Shown here: positions 53,553 to 61,835 of the stretch, one piece after another
Layout of the letters: each line of letters begins with the position of its first letter
Numbering within the stretch: the stretch's first letter is position 1
NCBI RefSeq assembly: GCF_003751305.1
Contig: NZ_RJKV01000001.1
Coordinates: 787,586 to 851,585 of the forward strand
Length of the DNA: 64,000 nucleotides
Direction: 5' to 3'
From: Stenotrophomonas rhizophila
GTDB lineage: Bacteria; Pseudomonadota; Gammaproteobacteria; Xanthomonadales; Xanthomonadaceae
The notes under the pieces: model-generated
Database searches by the model: none
The model's input: only the letters and a program-made list of their open reading frames with translations
What the model was told of the DNA's origin: nothing
Translations under genes and position numbers: made by a program

Positions 53553-55052
53553 ATGCAGACACAAAAAGCGCGCGTAGCAACCGGGATCGAAGGGCTCGAC
53601 AGCATTCTTGGCGGAGGCTTTCCCCAGGGGCGGCTTTACCTGCTCGAGGGGCCACCGGGATCGGGCAAGACCACGCTGTCCCTGCAGTTTCTGCTGCATG
53701 GCCTGAGCAAGGGGGAGCGCTGCCTGTACATCACGCTCTCCGAGACGGCTGACGAGCTGCGCGAAGTTGCCAATGCGCACGGCTGGTCCCTGGATGGGCT
53801 GGACCTGTTCGAGCTGGCCTCGGCGGAAGAAGCGCTGGGCGACGGTCGCATGCAGTCCGTGCTGCATTCCTGGGAGGTGGAGCTGGACGAGACGGTCAAG
53901 CTGATCCTGGGCGAGGTCGAGCGCATCAAGCCGCACCGGGTGGTGTTCGATTCGCTGTCCGAGTTGCGGCTGCTGTCGCAGGATCCGCTGCGGTACCGTC
54001 GCCAGATTCTGTCGCTCAAGCAGTTCTTCGCCCCGAAGAGTGCAACGGTCGTACTGGTTGACGACATGACCGCCACCGGTGAAGAGCGCGATGGCCAGTT
54101 GCACAGCCTCTGCCACGGCGTGGTGTCCCTGGAACGCCTGACGCTGGATTTTGGTCCCGCGCGGCGCCGCATGCATGTGCAGAAACTGCGCGGGGTGAAT
54201 TTCACGGCCGGCTATCACGACATGACCATCCGCGAAGGCGGCCTGGAGGTCTTCCCGCGGTTGGTTGCTTCGGACCACCATGCCAAGTTCGTCGGTACGC
54301 CCATCAGCAGCGGGGTGGCCGAGATCGACAGCCTGCTCGGTGGCGGGCCGCTGCGGGGCACCAGCACCCTGCTCACCGGCCCCGCCGGCAGTGGCAAGAC
54401 CAACGTGGCGCTTCAGTATGTCTGGGCCGCCTGCGAGCGCGGTGAGCACTGCTGCATCTTCGAGTTCGATGAGCGCATCGGTACCCTGCTGGCGCGCGCG
54501 GAATCGCTGGACATCGATCTCAGCAAACACTTGGCGTCGGGTCTGCTGGAGATCCAGCAGGTCGATCCGGCCGAAATTTCGCCAGGTGAGTTCGCCTGGA
54601 ACATGCGGCGTGCGGTCGAGGAGCGTCAGTGCCGGCTGCTGGTGATCGACAGCCTCAACGGCTACGTCACGGCGATGCCGCAGGAGAAGCAGCTCATGCT
54701 CCAGCTGCACGAGATGCTCTCGTATCTCAACCAGAAGGGCGTGGCGACCATTCTGATCAATCCGCAACACGGGTTGGTCGGCACCATGTCGACCGGCAAC
54801 CTCAACGTTTCCTACATCGCCGATTCGGTCGTGCTGTTCCGCTTCTTCGAATCGCAGGGGCGCATCCGCAAGGCGATCTCGGTCATCAAGAATCGCGGCG
54901 GTGCGCACGAGAACACGATCCGCGAGCTGAAGATCGACGGCAAGGGCATTTCGCTCAGTGCGCCACTGAATGAGTTCAAGGGAATCCTGACCGGCACGCC
55001 AGAGTTCGTCGGCAACACGGCGCACCTGCTGGGCCACACCAGTGCGCAGTGA
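53553..55052 (+). CDS. KaiC-like double-domain ATPase
   Basis: 499 residues with two RecA-like KaiC domains. Walker A motifs are GPPGSGKTT at 33-41 and GPAGSGKTN at 276-284; Walker B strands are HRVVFDSLSEL and CRLLVIDSLNGY. Each domain also starts with the KaiC-type GI.(G/E)LD.(I/L)LGGG loop. In cyanobacterial KaiC the second domain autophosphorylates at Ser431/Thr432; the matching site here appears to be S420-Y421 (NVSYIADS), so Ser stays and Thr is Tyr. KaiC-like proteins outside cyanobacteria act in stress and two-component signalling. Its end overlaps the histidine kinase start by 11 bases, so the two are expressed together. No kaiA or kaiB is seen. Confidence 0.9.
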   Translation: MQTQKARVATGIEGLDSILGGGFPQGRLYLLEGPPGSGKTTLSLQFLLHGLSKGERCLYITLSETADELREVANAHGWSLDGLDLFELASAEEALGDGRMQSVLHSWEVELDETVKLILGEVERIKPHRVVFDSLSELRLLSQDPLRYRRQILSLKQFFAPKSATVVLVDDMTATGEERDGQLHSLCHGVVSLERLTLDFGPARRRMHVQKLRGVNFTAGYHDMTIREGGLEVFPRLVASDHHAKFVGTPISSGVAEIDSLLGGGPLRGTSTLLTGPAGSGKTNVALQYVWAACERGEHCCIFEFDERIGTLLARAESLDIDLSKHLASGLLEIQQVDPAEISPGEFAWNMRRAVEERQCRLLVIDSLNGYVTAMPQEKQLMLQLHEMLSYLNQKGVATILINPQHGLVGTMSTGNLNVSYIADSVVLFRFFESQGRIRKAISVIKNRGGAHENTIRELKIDGKGISLSAPLNEFKGILTGTPEFVGNTAHLLGHTSAQ

Positions 55053-57099
55053 CTCCGTTTCCGGCGTGGTCCACATCTTTGCGCCGTTTGGTCGTGATGC
55101 GCAGAGCATCGCCACCGTGCTCAACGCCTCCGGCCTGAGGACCACGATCCAGGACAGCCTGTCGCGGTTGGCCGATGCGCTCGACGATGACGTGGGCGCG
55201 GTGGTGATGACCGAGGAGGCGGTCGCCAAGGGCGCAGGTGCGTTGCTGGCGCCACTGGCCCGGCAGCCGTCCTGGTCGGACATACCGTTCATCCTGCTGC
55301 GGTCGCCCCGCTCGAAAAAGCGGCCGCTGGCCGACCCCGACCTGCAACTGGCGATCAACACCATCGAGCTGGATCGCCCGCTGGGTCGCAGTTCGCTGCT
55401 CAGTTCCGTGCTCAGTGCACTGCGTGCGCGCGACAAGCAGTTCCTGGTCCGTGATCAGATGCGGGCGCTGGCCGACAGCCGTGCAGCCCTGGAGCGCAGC
55501 GAAGCCGAACTGCGCCTGGTCGCCGACGCGATGCCGGTCCTGATCGCTTTCATCGACCGCGATCTCCAGTATCGCTTTGCGAACAAGGCGTATGAATCCT
55601 GGTTCGAGCGTCCCGTCTCGGAGGTGATCGGCAAGCGCGTGCCGGAGGTGTTCGGCGAAGAAGTATGGGCGACGCGCCGGCCGATGATCGAGCGTGCGAT
55701 GGCGGGCGAACACATCGTCTTCGAGGTCAATTGGCCCTTCAGTGACGGCCGCCGGCGCGACAGTGAAATCCGCTACTCGCCGCGCTTCAACACCGCAGGC
55801 GAGCCCGACGGCTTCCATGTGTTCGTGACCGATATCACCGCGTCCAAACTCGCCCTGGAGACCAGCCAGCAGCACGCGCAGGATCTGGAAGCGATGGTGG
55901 CCGAGCGCACCGCCGAGCTGGAGCGCCAGATGGCCGCACGCGAAGCCAGCGAAGCAGCCCTGCGTCAGTCGCAGAAAATGGACGCGATCGGACAACTCAC
56001 CGGCGGAATCGCGCACGACTTCAACAACATGTTGACCGGCATCCTGTCCTCGCTGGATATCGTGCGCATGCGCCTGGAGATGGGACGGATGGATGGCCTG
56101 GAACGTTTCCTGGACGCGGCCACCGCTTCCAGCCAGCGTGCAGCCGCCTTGACCCAGCGGCTGCTGGCCTTCTCCCGCCGGCAGTCGCTGGATTCCAGAA
56201 CGGTCGATCTCAACGAGCTGGTCGGCTCTACGCAGCATCTGCTGCGCAGCACGCTGGGCGAGACGATCCGCATCCGCACCGTACTCAGCGACACGCCGTT
56301 GCGCGCCCATCTGGACAGCAATCAGTTCGAGAGCGCGCTGCTCAACCTGGCCATCAATGCACGCGACGCGATGCCCGATGGCGGTGAGCTGATCCTGCGG
56401 ACCTCGCACGTGCACGTTGCAGAACACCAGCTTCTTGCGGTGCCGGCGGGTGAGTATGCCGTCGTCGCCGTGTCCGACTCCGGCACCGGTATGCCGCCCG
56501 AAGTGGTCGAACGGATCTTCGAGCCGTTCTTCACCACCAAGCCGATCGGCAAGGGAACGGGGTTGGGCATGTCGATGATCTACGGCTTCATGCAGCAGTC
56601 CGGCGGTCACATCACCGTGGATTCCACGCCGGGGCAGGGCACCACGGTGTCGCTGTATATGCCTGTGGTGCACGACGCCGCCACCGATGAAGAGGTGGCC
56701 TCTGTGCAGCCGGTATCGCTGGGTGCGGGTCAGTCGATCCTGGTGGTGGAGGACGACGAGCAGGTGCGGATGCTGGTCACGGTGGTGCTTGAAGACCTGG
56801 GCTACACGGCCGAGGTGGTGGAGGACGCCGATGGCGCCATTCCCATCCTTGCTTCATCGAAGAAGATCGATCTGTTGATCACCGACGTCGGACTGCCGGG
56901 GCTCAATGGCCGCCAGTTGGCAGAGATCGCGCGCCAATCCCGCCCGACGTTGCCGGTATTGTTCATGACCGGCTATGCGGAGAAAGCCCAGGAGCGGTCC
57001 GCCTTTCTCGACAACGGCATGGCGATGATCGCCAAGCCGTTCCTGCTGGATGCCTTCAGCGAGGCGGTCCGCAGTGCGATGGCAGCATCGCGGCCGTAA
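55042..57099 (+). CDS. Hybrid histidine kinase with PAS and receiver domains
   Basis: 685 residues, no transmembrane segment, so cytoplasmic. Order: an N-terminal receiver-like region without clear phosphoacceptor (about 5-130), a coiled stretch, a PAS domain (about 155-270, LRLVADAMPVLIAFIDRDLQYRFANKAYESWF), a coiled coil, a HisKA domain with H325 (GGIAHDFNNML), a HATPase domain (NLAINARDAMPDGG, GTGLGMSMIYGFMQQSGG), and a C-terminal receiver with D615 (LLITDVGLPGLNG). GTG start at 55042 inside the kaiC-like gene. KaiC-like protein next to a PAS kinase suggests the ATPase modulates the kinase or the reverse. Confidence 0.9.
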   Translation: MRSDSVSGVVHIFAPFGRDAQSIATVLNASGLRTTIQDSLSRLADALDDDVGAVVMTEEAVAKGAGALLAPLARQPSWSDIPFILLRSPRSKKRPLADPDLQLAINTIELDRPLGRSSLLSSVLSALRARDKQFLVRDQMRALADSRAALERSEAELRLVADAMPVLIAFIDRDLQYRFANKAYESWFERPVSEVIGKRVPEVFGEEVWATRRPMIERAMAGEHIVFEVNWPFSDGRRRDSEIRYSPRFNTAGEPDGFHVFVTDITASKLALETSQQHAQDLEAMVAERTAELERQMAAREASEAALRQSQKMDAIGQLTGGIAHDFNNMLTGILSSLDIVRMRLEMGRMDGLERFLDAATASSQRAAALTQRLLAFSRRQSLDSRTVDLNELVGSTQHLLRSTLGETIRIRTVLSDTPLRAHLDSNQFESALLNLAINARDAMPDGGELILRTSHVHVAEHQLLAVPAGEYAVVAVSDSGTGMPPEVVERIFEPFFTTKPIGKGTGLGMSMIYGFMQQSGGHITVDSTPGQGTTVSLYMPVVHDAATDEEVASVQPVSLGAGQSILVVEDDEQVRMLVTVVLEDLGYTAEVVEDADGAIPILASSKKIDLLITDVGLPGLNGRQLAEIARQSRPTLPVLFMTGYAEKAQERSAFLDNGMAMIAKPFLLDAFSEAVRSAMAASRP

Positions 57100-57250
57100 T
57101 CTGCGGACCGGAGCTGGCGCACGCAGACGAAACAAAGTGGCGGGGTTCCTTGCGATTGCCCGTTAGATTCTGAACGCTTCAGGCAACGCATTTTATTTAT
57201 ATACCTGAAAGTGCCAGCATATTCACTTTGCACCCGTTGGAGTTTGTCCC

Positions 57251-57709
57251 ATGCCCCTCTGCGCAGTCGCGTATGTCAGCGACGTTGCGGGCCCGCTGTC
57301 CGCCGAACAACTCGATGCACTGGTCGATGATGCGGTGAGATTCAACAGCCTGGCGGGTGTCACCGGCGTGCTTCTCTTCGATGGTGGCCGTTTCCTGCAG
57401 TACTTCGAAGGGCCTGATGACGGCGTATCGGCGGTGCACGAGCGAGTGCTGCAGGCGCGCAGCCACCGAGCCATTGTGGCGTTGGGTCACGCGCGCGTGC
57501 CCAAACGGTATTTCCCGTATTGGAGCATGCGCTGGCTGGGCGTGGAGCCGGCAATGATCGAACAATTGGCGTCCGGCGATTGGCAGGCATTTGCCGATCC
57601 GGTGCAGGGCGGCCCACCTGCGCACAGCGGGATGGACCGACTGCTGCGATTTGTGGCGCCCCATCAGCCTTCGATCAGTGCAGGCGACGCCACGGAACGC
57701 CTGACATAA
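57251..57709 (+). CDS. BLUF domain blue-light receptor
   Basis: 152 residues, a stand-alone BLUF protein. BLUF domains bind FAD and sense blue light through a hydrogen-bond switch. The key residues are all present with the spacing of AppA: Y8 (AVAYVSD), N32 (RFNSLAGVTG), Q50 (GRFLQYFEG), W91 and M93 (FPYWSMRW). The short C-terminal tail has no output domain, so it must signal through a partner protein. It lies 151 bases after the hybrid kinase gene, with an AT-rich stretch (about 57188-57215) likely to hold its own promoter and TTGGAG as ribosome site. Confidence 0.92.
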   Translation: MPLCAVAYVSDVAGPLSAEQLDALVDDAVRFNSLAGVTGVLLFDGGRFLQYFEGPDDGVSAVHERVLQARSHRAIVALGHARVPKRYFPYWSMRWLGVEPAMIEQLASGDWQAFADPVQGGPPAHSGMDRLLRFVAPHQPSISAGDATERLT

Positions 57710-57918
57710 CGCCTGACATAGTGCTGTCATCACCGCGATCGCATGATGCGATTGAACAAGCAGGGTTTTGCTGAACAATTCAGCATGAGTTGAATGCGGG
57801 TTGTTTCAGTAATTGACTTACTGCGAAGACCGTGCAAATTTTAAGTGAACCCGAAGTGAATCATTATCACCGAGGGTGTCTGTCGTCCCTGAAGCAGAGC
57901 AAGTCCCACGGAGGTCGT

Positions 57919-58167
57919 ATGGAATACGGCGAACATGACTTGGCTGACGGAGTGCGAACCGAGCTGGAAGCCAGTTACGTGAAACATGGCTGCGGCCCGG
58001 AATTCTGGTCCACCTACCAGCGTGTGCTCGAGCGGTTGGTGCCGCCTGCTCAAGGCACCGCGCGAACGCGCGTCACCAATGAGCTGGCCCTGGTCATCGA
58101 ACAGCTCGGCATCGTGCGGCGTGCGCAGTTGGTGCCGCCCAGGAGTGCCCGCACCCGCATGCGCTGA
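57919..58167 (+). CDS. Uncharacterised small protein next to the BLUF gene
   Basis: 82 residues, predicted helical and charged: MEYGEHDLADGVRTELEASY then EFWSTYQRVLERLVPP and TRVTNELALVIEQLGIVRRAQLVPPRSARTRMR with an Arg-rich C-terminus. GGAGGTCGT before the ATG at 57919 is a strong ribosome site, so this is probably a real gene. No family recognised. An AT-rich region with TTGACT at 57813-57818 precedes it. It could belong with the KaiC/kinase/BLUF group or be independent. Confidence 0.6.
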   Translation: MEYGEHDLADGVRTELEASYVKHGCGPEFWSTYQRVLERLVPPAQGTARTRVTNELALVIEQLGIVRRAQLVPPRSARTRMR

Positions 58168-58217
58168 GACCGGTCGGGGGACCGGGTAGCGGAAGGGCGC
58201 CGTTGGGGACACCGGCA

Positions 58218-59306
58218 TTACACGATGTGATGGACACCAATACCCAGCAGCACCAGCAGGGTGCCGGCGGCTGCGAGTGTGCGCGGCCGCAGCCAGCGGC
58301 GAGGGCGCTGCTGCAGGGCGTTGTCGCTGGCGTAGCGCAGCAGCCCCGTCGGGAACTGCCAGGCCTGCAGACGCGCATCGCAGGCCTCCACGCAGGCACC
58401 GCAGCCGATGCAGTCCGGGTACGGCCCTGCGCGCACGTCCAGGCCCATCGGGCACGCGCTGGCGCATGCGCCACAGTCCAGACAATCGCCGAGGCGATCA
58501 GCGCTGAAGTGCGGCATCGGCCCCGCGATATCTTCGTGCGCGGCACGGAAGGCGTAGTCGTTCGCACTGGTCGGGTCGAGCAGGCCACGCCCCCGCGCAT
58601 CGATCCCGCCGAGGCCGGCCACGCGCGGACCGCGCGGCTCGCCGCGCCGGGCGTGGTACTGCATGCGCGGCGTATCGCTGTCGCAGAACGCGCCGTGGAT
58701 GCGCGCATACGGACAGAGATCGCGGCACACCTGCTCGCGCAGGAAGCCGGCATTGCCCCAGGTGGCCGCCGCGTAGAACACGATCCAGAACGTTTCCCAG
58801 CCGCTCCAGGCCAGGGGCCAGAGGTTGCCGACCAGGCTGTGCATCGGGCTGAAGAAGCCGACGAACGTGATGCCGGTCCATCCCGCCACGAGTGCCCACA
58901 GCGCGTGCCTGGCCAGACGGGCGGCACCGGGCGAGGGCAGCCAGCGCGTGGTGCCTTGCTCAATCCAGCGGAACAGCCGGCTCCACAGCGTCTGCGGGCA
59001 TCCATACCCGCACCACACCCGGCCGGCGAGGTTGGTCAGCAGCACCAGCGCGGTGGCCAGCACGGCGATCAAGCCCAGCAGCACGCCCACATCCTGCGGC
59101 CACAGCGTCCAGCCGAACAGATCGAAGCGGCGTGCCGACAGATCAAACAGCAATGCCTGGCGGCCGTCCCAGCGCAGCCACGGCAGCGCATAGAAGCTGG
59201 CCAGCAGCACGGCGGACAGCCACGCTCGCCAACGCAGCACGCGTCGCTGCCGGGCAGGCTGCGGAGGCAGTGGTGGAACCAGATGCAGTGACAGACGATC
59301 CGCCAT
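58218..59306 (-). CDS. CcoG/FixG-like polyferredoxin, short form
   Basis: 362 residues. Several transmembrane helices are followed by two ferredoxin-type cluster motifs: CLDCGACASACPMG and CIGCGACVEACD. Further Cys are in WCGYGCPQTLW and REQVCRDLCPY. This is the CcoG (FixG) layout; CcoG reduces copper for cbb3 cytochrome oxidase assembly. The usual C-terminal Ig-like FixG domain of about 100 residues is missing: the protein ends right after a last hydrophobic helix (TLLVLLGIGVHHIV). Related NapH/NosR-type ferredoxins are an alternative. It follows the small membrane protein gene by two bases and lies downstream of an ANR box. Confidence 0.82.
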   Translation of the reverse strand: MADRLSLHLVPPLPPQPARQRRVLRWRAWLSAVLLASFYALPWLRWDGRQALLFDLSARRFDLFGWTLWPQDVGVLLGLIAVLATALVLLTNLAGRVWCGYGCPQTLWSRLFRWIEQGTTRWLPSPGAARLARHALWALVAGWTGITFVGFFSPMHSLVGNLWPLAWSGWETFWIVFYAAATWGNAGFLREQVCRDLCPYARIHGAFCDSDTPRMQYHARRGEPRGPRVAGLGGIDARGRGLLDPTSANDYAFRAAHEDIAGPMPHFSADRLGDCLDCGACASACPMGLDVRAGPYPDCIGCGACVEACDARLQAWQFPTGLLRYASDNALQQRPRRWLRPRTLAAAGTLLVLLGIGVHHIV

Positions 59307-59308
59307 GC

Positions 59309-59602
59309 TCAGCCCAATGGCACATCGTCATCATCACCGGGCATCGGGCGCAGCAGATACCAGGTGATGGTGCTGGCGGCGGCGGTGACGCCCCAGAACA
59401 TGAAGAAGCCGAGCGTATAACCGATCTCGCGACTGATCGCATGCTGCGGGAAGCTGATGTCGCGCAGGCGCAATGGATCGACGAACGCAAAGAACACCAC
59501 GCTGGCCAGGCCGGCCGCGACGAAGCTGGGCCACAGAATGGCGCCCCATTGCTGGATCAGCCGTCGGCGGCTGCCGTCGGGCGGGTCGTGCAGGTCGTTC
59601 AT
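59309..59602 (-). CDS. Small two-helix membrane protein upstream of the ccoG-like gene
   Basis: 97 residues with two transmembrane helices (WPSFVAAGLASVVFFAFVDPL and IGYTLGFFMFWGVTAAASTITWYLL) and an acidic tail (GDDDDVPLG). No named family. It is translated from an ATG at 59602, two bases upstream of the ccoG-like gene, so they form one operon, whose promoter region holds the ANR box. It probably serves the same low-oxygen process. Confidence 0.75.
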   Translation of the reverse strand: MNDLHDPPDGSRRRLIQQWGAILWPSFVAAGLASVVFFAFVDPLRLRDISFPQHAISREIGYTLGFFMFWGVTAAASTITWYLLRPMPGDDDDVPLG

Positions 59603-59696
59603 TGCGGCCACGGTCAGGAGGAAGGGGCAGGGCGCAGCTATACTTCGCGCCGACCGGGGGCCGGAATCGCGGGTGCGCACGTCCTGTCGAGCGCCC

Positions 59697-59702
59697 AGAC
59701 TA
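59697..59702 (-). promoter_or_regulatory. -10 element matched to the ANR box (minus strand)
   Basis: On the minus strand TAGTCT lies so that the start point would be at about 59690, which puts the ANR box centre at -41.5, the class II activation distance of FNR/ANR. Confidence 0.5.
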
Positions 59703-59724
59703 GAAGGCTTCGCCACCGGCTTCA

Positions 59725-59738
59725 TTGATCCTGATCAA
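59725..59738. promoter_or_regulatory. FNR/ANR-binding site
   Basis: TTGATCCTGATCAA is a perfect match to the palindromic FNR/ANR consensus TTGAT-N4-ATCAA. It lies between the divergent small membrane protein/ccoG operon and the truncated haemoglobin/hemN genes, all of which fit oxygen limitation. Confidence 0.88.
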
Positions 59739-59790
59739 GGCAGCGGCAGGCGCTGCCGCCGATGCTGGGCATTGCCGCCCGAGGATGTTC

Positions 59791-60228
59791 ATGCCCGATC
59801 CCATCGACAACGCGCTGCCGCTCCCCGCACCTGACCTGTGCAGCGAAGACGAGGTCACCCGGCTGGTGCACGACTTCTACGCGCGGGTGCGCGAGGAGCC
59901 GCGGCTGGGCCCGGTGTTCACGGCGCGGATTCACGACTGGGAGGCGCATCTGGCCCAGCTGGTCGACTTCTGGTCGGCGATGCTGCGCGGCACGCGGCGC
60001 TTCAAAGGCGCGCCCATGCCCAAGCACATGGCCATGGACGAACTGGACCGGGACCTGTTCGACCGCTGGCTCGCGTTGTTCCGGCAGACCACGGCCGAAG
60101 GCGACAACGTGCCGATGCAGCGGCTGGCCGACGACGTCGCCGAGCGGATCGCCGATACCTTCTGGCGCCGCTTCCAGATGTTGCGCTGGCCGAGCCTGCC
60201 AATGGCGGGACGCCCGGGCCTGAATTGA
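59791..60228 (+). CDS. Group III truncated haemoglobin
   Basis: 145 residues, a globin of the truncated type III class (CtrHb-like). N-terminal helix EDEVTRLVHDFYARVREEPRLGPVFTARI, LVDFWSAMLRGTRRF and the proximal-His region MPKHMAMDELDRDLFDRWLALF are recognisable. Such haemoglobins bind O2 or NO with high affinity and probably serve in oxygen scavenging or NO handling near low-oxygen respiration. The ATG at 59791 follows GAGG. The ANR box lies 53 bases upstream. hemN follows after 44 bases. Confidence 0.85.
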   Translation: MPDPIDNALPLPAPDLCSEDEVTRLVHDFYARVREEPRLGPVFTARIHDWEAHLAQLVDFWSAMLRGTRRFKGAPMPKHMAMDELDRDLFDRWLALFRQTTAEGDNVPMQRLADDVAERIADTFWRRFQMLRWPSLPMAGRPGLN

Positions 60229-60272
60229 TCTGACGCAATGCGCGCGCGCGCATGCACGCGCAAGCTGGCGTC

Positions 60273-61682
60273 ATGGATACCTTCTCGCCTGCCGCCGCCG
60301 GGCTCGCCTGGCACTTCGATCCCGAGCTGCTGCGTCGGCACGACCGACCCGGCCCGCGCTACACCTCCTATCCCACCGCGCCGCACTTCCATGACGGCTA
60401 TGGTGAGCCTGCGCTGCGTCAGGCGATTGCGGACAGCAATGAGGTGGGCCGGCCGCTGTCGCTGTACGTGCATGTGCCTTACTGCAGCAGCCCGTGTTTC
60501 TACTGCGGCTGCAACCGGGTCATCACCCGCGACCACAGCAAGGGCATCGGTTACGTGGCACGCGTGCTGAGCGAGGCCGACCTGATGGCCCCGCAGTTTG
60601 ATCCGGCGCGCGAGGTGATCCAGCTGCACCTCGGCGGCGGTACACCGAATTTCCTCGCCCCGGCGCAGATGCGCGAGCTGATCGATGGGCTGCGCCGGCG
60701 CTTTCATTTCAGCACGGCTGCCTCGCGCGATTTCTCGATCGAGCTGGATCCGCGCTTTGTCACGCGCGCGGACATCGCCGTGCTCGCCGAGCTTGGCTTC
60801 AACCGCGCCAGCCTCGGCGTTCAGGACTTTGATCCGGACGTACAGAAAGCGATCAACCGCGAGCAGGGCGTGGAAGCAACGCTGGACATCCTGCGTGCGT
60901 GCCGCGAGTACGGGCTGCGGTCGGTCAATGTCGATCTGATCTATGGCTTGCCCAGGCAGACGCTCGCCGGGTTCGCGCAGACGTTGGAGACGGTGTTGCG
61001 CGAGCGGCCGGATCGCCTGGCGGTGTATGGCTATGCGCATTTGCCGCATCTGTTCCGCGCGCAGCGCCAGATCGCCGATGCGGACCTGCCCAGCCCCGAG
61101 CAGAAACTGGCGCTGCTGGGCCTTGCGGTACAGCGTCTGTCCGATGCCGGGTATCAGTACATCGGCATGGACCATTTCGCACTACCCGAAGAGGACCTGT
61201 CGCGCGCGCAGCGTGCCGGGCAGCTGCATCGCAATTTCATGGGGTACACCACCCACGCCGACACCGATCTGGTCGGCCTCGGTGCCAGTGCGATCAGCCA
61301 TATCGGGAGCACCTACAGCCAGAATCCACGGGAACTGCCGGCGTGGGAAGCGGCGGTGGATGCCGGCCGGTTGCCGGTCTGGCGGGGGCTGCAACTGGAC
61401 GAGGATGATGTGCTGCGCGCCGAGTTGATCGGCCAGTTGATGTGCCAGGGCGAAGTGGACGCTGTCGCATTGGCAGCGCGCCACGGTGTGGAGTTCGAGC
61501 ACTACTTTGCCGACGCGTTGCCGGCGTTGGCGGCCCTGCAGGCCGACGGCCTGGCCGAATACGAACACGGTGTGGTGCGCGCGAGTGCGCACGGACGGCC
61601 GCTGCTGCGCCTGTTGGCGATGTGCTTTGATCGGTATCTGGCCCGTCCTGACCAGCCGGTGCGCTACTCCCGCGCGATCTGA
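60273..61682 (+). CDS. hemN: Oxygen-independent coproporphyrinogen III oxidase
   Basis: 469 residues. A radical SAM enzyme that decarboxylates two propionates of coproporphyrinogen III without O2 in haem synthesis. The cluster motif C-x3-C-x2-C-x-C is at 71-80 (CSSPCFYCGC), with GPRYTSYPTA at the N-terminus and HLGGGTPNFL for SAM binding. C-terminal HemN domain includes MGYTTHADTDLVGLGASAIS. An earlier in-frame ATG at 60252 is possible. Together with the ANR box and the ccoG-like genes it forms a low-oxygen module. Confidence 0.95.
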   Translation: MDTFSPAAAGLAWHFDPELLRRHDRPGPRYTSYPTAPHFHDGYGEPALRQAIADSNEVGRPLSLYVHVPYCSSPCFYCGCNRVITRDHSKGIGYVARVLSEADLMAPQFDPAREVIQLHLGGGTPNFLAPAQMRELIDGLRRRFHFSTAASRDFSIELDPRFVTRADIAVLAELGFNRASLGVQDFDPDVQKAINREQGVEATLDILRACREYGLRSVNVDLIYGLPRQTLAGFAQTLETVLRERPDRLAVYGYAHLPHLFRAQRQIADADLPSPEQKLALLGLAVQRLSDAGYQYIGMDHFALPEEDLSRAQRAGQLHRNFMGYTTHADTDLVGLGASAISHIGSTYSQNPRELPAWEAAVDAGRLPVWRGLQLDEDDVLRAELIGQLMCQGEVDAVALAARHGVEFEHYFADALPALAALQADGLAEYEHGVVRASAHGRPLLRLLAMCFDRYLARPDQPVRYSRAI

Positions 61683-61748
61683 GCGGCGCGCGCGGGCCGC
61701 GTGCGCATTCCATATTCGGGCGCGATCAGGCACCCTATGCCCGCCGTT

Positions 61749-61835
61749 GCCCGGGTGGCGAAACTGGTAGACGCATCGGACTTAAAATCCGCCGGGGGCA
61801 ACCCCATGCCGGTTCGATTCCGGCCCCGGGCACCA
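61749..61835 (+). tRNA. tRNA-Leu (anticodon TAA)
   Basis: 87 bases with a long variable arm and encoded CCA. Acceptor GCCCGGG / CCCGGGC, anticodon loop CTTAAAA giving TAA, T-loop GGTTCGATTCC. Confidence 0.96.

Noticed and set aside
53553..57709. A true circadian clock operon
   Set aside because: kaiA and kaiB are absent and the phosphosite pair is altered; a signalling role is more likely than timekeeping.
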